The notes under the pieces were generated by a model, which was not told the DNA's origin, ran no database searches, and was given only the letters and a program-made list of their open reading frames with translations. 5,802 nt of DNA from Pseudomonadales bacterium. Lineage in GTDB: Bacteria; Pseudomonadota; Gammaproteobacteria; Pseudomonadales; Azotimanducaceae. The position numbers and the translations under genes were made by a program. Location of the stretch: contig SKXG01000416.1 of NCBI GenBank assembly GCA_007128525.1, positions 1 through 5,802 of the forward strand, read 5' to 3'. This document shows, piece by piece, positions 1-4,830 of this stretch (the first letter of the stretch is position 1; every line of letters starts with the position of its first letter).

Positions 1-1
1 C

Positions 2-190
2 CCAGGTATTCCGCCTGAAGATCGTGCCAAGGTGGTGGAACCTTTCTACACCACGCGACCGGACGGCACTGGTATAGGCCTCGCCTCGGTGCAGAGCTGC
101 GCAAACTTTCACAATGGACGGCTTGAAATTGACACATCGGAATGGGGCGGTGCTCGCGTACAGCTGCGCCTGGCCCGGATGACAGCCTGA
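2..190 (+). CDS. Sensor histidine kinase, C-terminal fragment (HATPase_c domain end)
   Basis: The frame is open from base 2 and ends at TGA 188-190, giving 62 codons; the start lies to the left of the window. The fragment begins inside the G1 box (PGIP, visible residues 1-4). It continues with the F box (EPFYTT, 13-18) and the G2 box (GTGIGLA, 22-28), then the final helix and strands of a GHKL ATP-binding domain. These motifs bind ATP for autophosphorylation of a histidine in the missing upstream part. The EPFYTT...GTGIGLA arrangement is typical of NtrB/AtoS/FleS-like kinases, but the sensor domain is not visible, so signal and subfamily cannot be given. The protein ends soon after the domain, with no receiver domain attached. 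It converges tail-to-tail with the hydrolase and is not part of that operon. A partner response regulator is not visible here. Confidence 0.9.
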   Translation, partial: PGIPPEDRAKVVEPFYTTRPDGTGIGLASVQSCANFHNGRLEIDTSEWGGARVQLRLARMTA

Positions 191-217
191 GTGCAGGCAG
201 AGGACCCGAGGTATTAT
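191..217. other. 27-base convergent intergenic gap without a clear terminator
   Basis: This is the whole space between the stop of the histidine kinase (plus strand) and the stop of the hydrolase (minus strand). By eye there is no GC-rich hairpin followed by a T-run in either direction. Either termination is Rho-dependent, or transcripts run into the opposing gene. Confidence 0.55.
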
Positions 218-1105
218 TCAGAGGTGCCTTAGAATAGCCCGATTGACCTCGTCCGGGCGTTCACGGTGCAGAAAGTGGCCGGCGCCTTGGACAGTCTCGC
301 TGCGGAATCCGGCGCCGAACAGCTTGTGCTGGTTTTCCGTTACCTCTGCGCCAATACAGCCGTCATTGGCGCCATGCAGATACAAGGCTGGCACTTCAAT
401 CCTTGCTTGGCCGGCTTGCCGGTTCTGTAAGCCCTGCGACTGTCTCGGCGCTCGCCGGCGCTGCGACCCGAACGTCGCACGATAATAGGCCAGCGCTGCT
501 GCGGGGACGCCGGGTTGACGGAAGCAGGTTTTCAGAGCCTCCAGGTCTTCGCTGCCGTAGTGCCAGTCCGGCGACCACTCCTGCCACAGCTGTTCCAGCA
601 TCTGGAAGTCGTTGTAGGCCAGAGCGGATTCGGCAAACGGCATCTGGAAAAAGAACATATACCAGGAGCGGCGTTGCTGTGCCGGATTGGTAACCAGGGC
701 CTGACCCAACGCTGGTCCGAAGGGCACTGCCAGGGTAACGAGGTGGCTCAAGCGCTCCGGCGCCGCCAGCGCAGCTGCATAGGCCGCGCTGGCGCCCCAG
801 TCGTGGCCGATCAGTACAGCCGGTGCGTCCGGGCTCAAAGCATCAATCAGGGCCACAGCGTCACGGCCAAGCGTGCCGGTATCAAAGGCGGCTGTGTCAC
901 CGTCTACGATGGTTGTCGGGGCGTAGCCGCGCATATAGGGCGCGACGGCCCGGTAGCCGGCAGCAGCAAGGGCCGGCATTTGCGCGCTGAAACTTTCCGC
1001 CGTGTCCGGAAAGCCGTGCAGGCACAGGGCCAGGGGCCCATCACCCATAGACAGGCAGTGGAAACTGGCTTCGCTCGTACGTACCTGAATCTGTTGCGGC
1101 GTCAT
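218..1105 (-). CDS. Alpha/beta hydrolase, epoxide hydrolase/dehalogenase-like
   Basis: The 295-residue product has the alpha/beta-hydrolase layout. An oxyanion-hole motif HGFPD is at 30-34. The nucleophile elbow GHDWGAS is at 100-106, with Asp102 as nucleophile. A mostly helical cap spans about 135-215. The charge-relay acid is probably Asp248 (LHGANDG) and the catalytic base His277 (GAGHF). An Asp nucleophile in H-D-W-G is typical of soluble epoxide hydrolases and haloalkane dehalogenases, not esterases. Cap tyrosines that could polarise an epoxide are present: Tyr149 (SWYMFF) and Tyr207/208 (LAYYR). Trp103 next to the nucleophile also occurs in dehalogenases, so dehalogenase activity is not excluded. 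No signal peptide is seen, so it is probably cytoplasmic. Residues 213-236 form a loop rich in Arg and Gln. The ATG overlaps the stop of the ATP-grasp gene by ATGA, and no Shine-Dalgarno is evident, which suggests coupled translation. It is the last gene of the operon. The substrate is unknown. Confidence 0.9.
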   Translation of the reverse strand: MTPQQIQVRTSEASFHCLSMGDGPLALCLHGFPDTAESFSAQMPALAAAGYRAVAPYMRGYAPTTIVDGDTAAFDTGTLGRDAVALIDALSPDAPAVLIGHDWGASAAYAAALAAPERLSHLVTLAVPFGPALGQALVTNPAQQRRSWYMFFFQMPFAESALAYNDFQMLEQLWQEWSPDWHYGSEDLEALKTCFRQPGVPAAALAYYRATFGSQRRRAPRQSQGLQNRQAGQARIEVPALYLHGANDGCIGAEVTENQHKLFGAGFRSETVQGAGHFLHRERPDEVNRAILRHL

Positions 1106-2079
1106 GTTCGAGATGACGGGTCTGTGGTGGCGCGTGTCGTGGCACGGCGATATGCGCTGTCGACCAGTGCGTCGACAAGTGCTTCAAAGTCCAGCCCGGC
1201 GTGCGCAGCAGCCTCCGGATACAGACTGGTTGGTGTCATGCCCGGCATGGTGTTCACCTCCAGCAGGCGAAACTGGTCGTCATCGGTGACGATAAAGTCT
1301 GCTCGAGACAAGTCGCTGCAACCTAGCACCTTGTGTGCGGCCAGTGCGCAGGCTTGCAGATGCTCGGTCAGCGCCTTGGGTAAGGGTGCAGGCAGCAGGT
1401 GCTGGCTCTGGCCGGGTGTGTATCTGTGCTCGTAGTCGTACCAGGTTCCATCCGGGGTGCGGATCTCGATGGGCGCAAAAGCCTGCGGTTGTTGACCCTG
1501 CAGATCCAGTACACCGACGGTAACCTCGCGCCCCATGACATAGGGTTCCACCATCACCTGGTCACAATGTCTGAAAGCGAGCTGCAGCGCTGCTTCAGCA
1601 TCGCCGCCATTGGGCAGCGGCGTTACGCCGATTCCGGAGCCCTGGCCGACAGGCTTGATCACGACACGGTCGCCGAGACGCGACTTGATTTGTTTGGCGA
1701 TTTCCGGCAACGGCTGTGAAGCCTCGAATATCCGCTCTTCACAGACAGGTAAGCCAATGCGGCGAAACAATGCTTTGGCGATGCTTTTGTCCATTGCCAC
1801 GGCGCTGGCACGGACGCCGCTGCCAACATAAGGCAGCCCGAGAATTTCCAGGAAACCCTGCATGGTGCCATCTTCGCCTGGAGAGCCATGCAGGACTGGA
1901 AAGACCATTTCCGGGCGCATCTGCTGCAGGTGTAGTGGCAGGTTGGCATTGAGTTCCAGCAGGCGGACGTTGACGTAGCGGCGCCGGAGCGCCTCGGCAA
2001 CACCGTTGGCCGATGAGCGTGATACCTCGGCTTCTGCCGAGGTGCCGCCACAGATGATGGCGATGGACAGCGACTTCAT
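1102..2079 (-). CDS. D-alanine--D-alanine ligase-type ATP-grasp enzyme
   Basis: The 325-residue protein has the full Ddl signature. In order, these are a GGTSAEAEVS N-terminus (Glu18 matches Glu15 of E. coli DdlB), HGSPGEDGTMQ at 64-74, GSGVRASAVAMDK at 86-98, and Lys142 with the glycine-rich loop GQGSGIG at 145-151. The ATP-grasp core continues with Glu178, REVTVGV at 184-190, WYDYEHRY at 213-220, Arg259/Asp261, LLEVNTMPGMT at 272-282 and Ser285-Leu286. Known Ddl enzymes use ATP to join two D-alanines for peptidoglycan. The DdlB Tyr216 equivalent (Tyr220) is kept, which argues against a VanA-like D-lactate enzyme. Differences from DdlB, by my own alignment, are Ser151 to Gly149, Lys181 to Pro179 and Lys215 to Arg219. 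The C-terminus carries an extra Thr/Arg-rich tail of about 15 residues. No mur or fts genes adjoin it, so it may be a second Ddl or act on another amino acid or peptide. It starts in an ATGA overlap with the S9 gene and ends in one with the hydrolase. Confidence 0.88.
   Translation of the reverse strand: MKSLSIAIICGGTSAEAEVSRSSANGVAEALRRRYVNVRLLELNANLPLHLQQMRPEMVFPVLHGSPGEDGTMQGFLEILGLPYVGSGVRASAVAMDKSIAKALFRRIGLPVCEERIFEASQPLPEIAKQIKSRLGDRVVIKPVGQGSGIGVTPLPNGGDAEAALQLAFRHCDQVMVEPYVMGREVTVGVLDLQGQQPQAFAPIEIRTPDGTWYDYEHRYTPGQSQHLLPAPLPKALTEHLQACALAAHKVLGCSDLSRADFIVTDDDQFRLLEVNTMPGMTPTSLYPEAAAHAGLDFEALVDALVDSAYRRATTRATTDPSSRT
1120..1182 (-). repeat. Two short 12-base tandem repeats at the 3' end of the ATP-grasp gene
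   Basis: At 1159-1182 two 12-base units (gtcgaccagtgc and gtcgacaagtgc on the plus strand) differ at one base and encode ALVD twice, residues 300-307. At 1120-1143 a looser 12-base pair encodes ATTR then ATTD, residues 313-320. Both keep the reading frame. They look like local duplications that shaped the protein's C-terminal helix and tail. Nothing suggests a regulatory role. Confidence 0.7.
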
Positions 2080-4004
2080 TGGAGGTTCTCAATGTCCAGA
2101 GGAATCAGGTCGGGTGCCGGCAGCTTGAACACACGAGAGAAAAAGCTGAATTCGGCAGCCAGAGACCGGGCTACGTTGGCTGGGTTGCGAAAGCCATGTG
2201 CTTCATCTTCGAATGCCAGGTAGGCCACCGGCAACTTCTTGTCTCGCAGCACCTCGACCATAGCCTCGGCCTGGTTGGGCGGTACAACTTTATCGAGCAT
2301 GCCCTGCATAAAGATGACCGGGCAGCTGAGGCGTGCGGCGTGGTTGATCGGTGAACGTTCAATATACAGGTCGCGGCGCTCGGGCCACGGGCCGATCAGG
2401 CTGTCTAGGTAGCGGGCCTCGAACTTGTGCGTGTCCTTTGCCAGTGCCTGCAGGTCACCAATGCCGTAGTGACTGGCGCCGGCGTGAAAGGTGTTGCCAA
2501 AGGTGAGCGCAGCCAAAGTGGTGTAGCCGCCGGCACTGCCGCCCCGGATGGCAACGCGGCTGGCATCGATGCGTTTTGCATCGGCCAGGTGGCGGACAAG
2601 GTCCTCAGCATCCTGTACGTCGATCACGCCCCATTGACCCTTCAGAGCGTCGCGATAGGCGCGGCCGAAGCCGGTGGAGCCACGGTAGTTCAGATCGGCC
2701 ACGGCCCATCCCCGGCTGGTGTAGTACTGCACACGCAAGTGCAGGCCTCGTCGTGTGGCTGCCGTTGGGCCGCCGTGTGTCATGACCAGCAGCGGTGGCT
2801 GACTGTCAGCCGGGCCCTGATGATCTGGATTCCGGGGTGGATAGAACCAGGCATAGGCCTGTGCACCATCGCGGGTTGGAAACTCGATGGCTTCGGGTTG
2901 CGACAGATATTCGACAGAGATCGGCATATCTCCGCTGCCATGCAGGACAACTTCTTCACTGCCATCCAGTGACAGCCGCACCAGCGCCACTGGCTGGTCT
3001 GCACTCTGGCCGATGAAGCACAGCCCATCGTCGTGCAGGCACAGGTGGTCGAACTCCTGCCAGCGGCTCGGTAATGGCGACCTGAAGCCATTGTCGATAC
3101 CCAGCAACACCAGTTCGGAGCATCCATTCTCTATCCGTTGACAGGCCAGAAACTCGGGGCTGACAACGGCATAGCTCTGTTGCCCGAACATCCACAGTGG
3201 CAAGGCGTAGTCGGCCTTGTCTTCATGCACGCAGTACAGGCCACTGCTATCCAGCACATGCAAATTCCACCAGCCGTTACGGTCGGTTGCGAACAGCAGC
3301 CGATCTGAACTGAGCCAGGTCGGCTGCGCCACCGACTCAGCAGCTCCGCCAGCCGCCAGTGTATGGCGCTCGACGTCGCCTGTGGCGTCCAGATCCAGGA
3401 TGTGCAGCTGTGTGCCATCCCAGGGCATGTTCGGGTGGTCCCAGCTCAGAAAGCACAAGCGCCTGCCATCGGGTGACAGTCGTGGCGCGGCATAAAAGTC
3501 ATGGCCCTGATGCAGCACCTTGATGGTGCCGTTGTCGACGTCAATGCTGACCAGATCGTTGACAGGCTCCTGTGGTTGGTCCGGAGCATGCTGCTCACGC
3601 ACCGCGATCAGCTGGTTGCGGCCTGAGTCAAACTGCAGGTCCGCGAAGCGACTGGCATCATCGCCCTCTGTCAGCGCGGAGGCGGGTGAACCATCCAGCG
3701 GCAGCGCATAGATGTTCTGGTCGCTGTGGTTGACGGCAAATGCCGCCAATGCACCCATCACGTAGGCACCACCCCCATACTCGTGCACGCGGCTGCGAAT
3801 GTTCAGGGGAGCTGGGGACAGTTCCCGGACTTCTGTGCCGGTCAGCCAGAGCAACGTGGTGCGCCCACCTTCATCCGGTCGCGATTCCAGCAGGCAGAAA
3901 CCCTTGTCCGAGCAGGACAGTGCGGACAGCCCGCGGTTGGACCGGCTGGCCAGTTCGGCAGTGATCGGGGATGGCCAGGTACCGAAAGCGTTGATGTCAG
4001 GCAT
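2076..4004 (-). CDS. S9-family prolyl oligopeptidase-like serine peptidase
   Basis: The 642-residue product has two parts. Residues 25 to about 370 form a beta-propeller with TolB/PD40-like pieces. These include RVHEYGGGAY at 72-81, APRLSPDGRRLCFLSWDHPN at 173-192 and QPTWLSSDRLLFATD at 227-241. Residues about 375-625 form an alpha/beta-hydrolase catalytic domain. That domain has an HGGP oxyanion motif at 410-413, NYRGSTGFGRAY at 439-450, GGSAGG at 488-493 with Ser490 as nucleophile, Asp571 (QGMLDKVVPP) and His603 (EDEAHGF). The triad and the length fit the S9C dipeptidyl/acylaminoacyl peptidase group. In such enzymes the propeller restricts access to short peptides. No signal peptide is seen, so it is probably cytoplasmic and trims oligopeptides or N-acylated peptides. 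It follows the GNAT gene after an 11-base gap and overlaps the ATP-grasp gene by ATGA. There is no visible Shine-Dalgarno. The family is secure, but the natural substrate is not. Confidence 0.93.
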   Translation of the reverse strand: MPDINAFGTWPSPITAELASRSNRGLSALSCSDKGFCLLESRPDEGGRTTLLWLTGTEVRELSPAPLNIRSRVHEYGGGAYVMGALAAFAVNHSDQNIYALPLDGSPASALTEGDDASRFADLQFDSGRNQLIAVREQHAPDQPQEPVNDLVSIDVDNGTIKVLHQGHDFYAAPRLSPDGRRLCFLSWDHPNMPWDGTQLHILDLDATGDVERHTLAAGGAAESVAQPTWLSSDRLLFATDRNGWWNLHVLDSSGLYCVHEDKADYALPLWMFGQQSYAVVSPEFLACQRIENGCSELVLLGIDNGFRSPLPSRWQEFDHLCLHDDGLCFIGQSADQPVALVRLSLDGSEEVVLHGSGDMPISVEYLSQPEAIEFPTRDGAQAYAWFYPPRNPDHQGPADSQPPLLVMTHGGPTAATRRGLHLRVQYYTSRGWAVADLNYRGSTGFGRAYRDALKGQWGVIDVQDAEDLVRHLADAKRIDASRVAIRGGSAGGYTTLAALTFGNTFHAGASHYGIGDLQALAKDTHKFEARYLDSLIGPWPERRDLYIERSPINHAARLSCPVIFMQGMLDKVVPPNQAEAMVEVLRDKKLPVAYLAFEDEAHGFRNPANVARSLAAEFSFFSRVFKLPAPDLIPLDIENLQ

Positions 4005-4015
4005 AGAAAAAATCG
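4005..4015 (-). other. Only gap within the operon; leader of the S9 gene without Shine-Dalgarno
   Basis: These 11 bases separate the TGA of the acetyltransferase gene from the ATG of the peptidase. Read on the minus strand they are ACGATTTTTTC then T before ATG, with a run of six T (4007-4012) and no GGAG-like motif. An upstream in-frame TGA (4020-4022) leaves only CTG, ACG or ATT as alternative starts. The ATG at 4002-4004 is therefore the best choice. Initiation may rely on a U-rich S1-type site or on re-initiation by ribosomes finishing the GNAT gene. Confidence 0.6.
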
Positions 4016-4561
4016 TCAGTCATGGCCGGGCGGCAGCAGTGTAGCGCGGGTGTCCAGCAATGCCCAACGCTCGTGATCGCGCCAGGCGCCGGCAATGTAC
4101 AGCAGCGATGGTGACAATCCTTCGAAGCGAAAGCCGGCGCCTCGCACCAGATTCAGGGAGGCAGTGTTGTCAGGCTGTATGCAGGCTTCCAGGCGATGCA
4201 GACCGAGCACGTCAAAGGCCAGTTCGACGACGAGGTTTAGCCCCTGATACATGTAGCCGCGGCCGTTGAAGTCAACAACCGCGTAATAGCCTAGTGATGC
4301 GCTGAGCAGTGCGCCCCTGACAATGTTGTTCAGGTTGATGACACCGACCAGCTGGTCATCCAGTTCCCGGCAAATCAGCAGCCCTTCATGGTCAGGTGTC
4401 TGCATACGCTCAAAGTAGCGCTGAAACGCCTCTCTTGAACGCGGCGGAAAGATCCACGGCTCATGCAGTTTGCGGCTGCGCTGCATGGCGCCGACAAAGG
4501 CGTCACAGTCTGCTTTGGATACCGGCCTCAGATATACCTCAGACTGTCCGCCCAGCTTCAC
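4016..4561 (-). CDS. GNAT N-acetyltransferase, RimJ/RimL type (GTG start)
   Basis: The 181-residue protein transfers acetyl from acetyl-CoA to an amine, by family usually a protein or peptide N-terminus. Visible landmarks are LRPVSKADC at 11-19, NLNNIVRG at 76-83 (E. coli RimJ has NFSNVVRG), the LGYY strand at 90-93 and the CoA pyrophosphate loop around FNGRGYM at 98-104. These are followed by LHRLEACIQPDNTASLNL at 121-138, GAGFRFEG at 141-148 and AWRDH at 159-163 (RimJ has QWRDH). These matches place it close to RimJ, which acetylates ribosomal protein S5, but they do not prove that substrate. The frame stays open to an ATG at 4741, but that start would bury the upstream gene and add 60 low-complexity residues. 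GTG at 4559-4561 overlaps the upstream TGA as GTGA, has GGAG 10 bases before it, and gives the normal family length. The next gene is the S9 peptidase, 11 bases on. Confidence 0.9.
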   Translation of the reverse strand: MKLGGQSEVYLRPVSKADCDAFVGAMQRSRKLHEPWIFPPRSREAFQRYFERMQTPDHEGLLICRELDDQLVGVINLNNIVRGALLSASLGYYAVVDFNGRGYMYQGLNLVVELAFDVLGLHRLEACIQPDNTASLNLVRGAGFRFEGLSPSLLYIAGAWRDHERWALLDTRATLLPPGHD

Positions 4562-4830
4562 GAGGTGCGGTCTCCGTCCTCGCCAGCGGAATCCGGACGT
4601 TGACTGAGGTCGAGCAGAAACATTTCCCACAGCGTAGCGGGCAGCAGGGCAAGCCCGAGTATCAGCAGGTGCAGCGGGTGCAGTTGCAGGCTGCCATGCA
4701 GCGGCCAGAAGCCGGACAAGCTGAAGTGCCGGTCTCGCCATTCAAGCAGGCCATAGGTCATGGCGGCGAAGGCAAGCACGATCAGCGCGCAGCGGATCAG
4801 ATATCGGATGGTGAGGTGGGGTAGGCTCAT
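4558..4830 (-). CDS. Small two-helix membrane protein of unknown function
   Basis: I do not recognise this 90-residue protein. It has two hydrophobic segments, about 9-29 (RYLIRCALIVLAFAAMTYGL region) and about 52-73 (PLHLLILGLALLPATLW region). Between them is a short polar and aromatic loop (WRDRHFSLSGFWPLHGS, 31-47), and an acidic hydrophilic tail follows (74-90). Two arginines (9 and 13) at the N-terminus favour an N-in, C-in hairpin in the inner membrane. It is a real gene rather than a shadow: ATG overlaps the C39 gene stop as ATGA, its own TGA overlaps the acetyltransferase GTG, and the hydrophobic pattern is coherent. No Shine-Dalgarno is clear before its ATG, so translation is probably coupled to the upstream gene. 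It could anchor a neighbour or be an unrelated small membrane protein. Confidence 0.75.
   Translation of the reverse strand: MSLPHLTIRYLIRCALIVLAFAAMTYGLLEWRDRHFSLSGFWPLHGSLQLHPLHLLILGLALLPATLWEMFLLDLSQRPDSAGEDGDRTS
4572..4581 (-). promoter_or_regulatory. Shine-Dalgarno deciding the GTG start of the acetyltransferase
   Basis: On the minus strand these bases read GAGGACGGAG, inside the 3' end of the small membrane protein gene. The GGAG part (4572-4575) lies 10 bases before GTG 4559-4561. Purine-rich sequence here, together with the GTGA overlap, supports this start over the distant ATG at 4741. Confidence 0.6.

Noticed and set aside
515..1435. A 306-codon open frame on the plus strand opposite the hydrolase and the ATP-grasp gene
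   Set aside because: It spans two well-supported minus-strand genes and its translation has no recognisable domain or normal protein character. It is a typical antisense shadow in GC-rich DNA.
1102..2079. A VanA-type vancomycin resistance ligase
   Set aside because: The DdlB Tyr216 equivalent is kept as Tyr220 in the WYDYEHRY segment, and no vanH, vanX or van regulatory genes adjoin it.
2427..2972. A 181-codon plus-strand open frame within the S9 peptidase gene
   Set aside because: It lies opposite the catalytic domain, whose motifs (HGGP, GGSAGG) fix the coding frame on the minus strand.
4562..4741. A 60-residue N-terminal extension of the acetyltransferase from an ATG at 4741
   Set aside because: It would lie inside the small membrane protein gene, is rich in Ala, Pro and Arg with no family match, and the GTG at 4561 has both a Shine-Dalgarno and a GTGA overlap.
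4396..4824. A 142-codon plus-strand open frame opposite the acetyltransferase and membrane protein genes
   Set aside because: It has no domain features and is fully explained as antisense of two genes tied together by overlaps.
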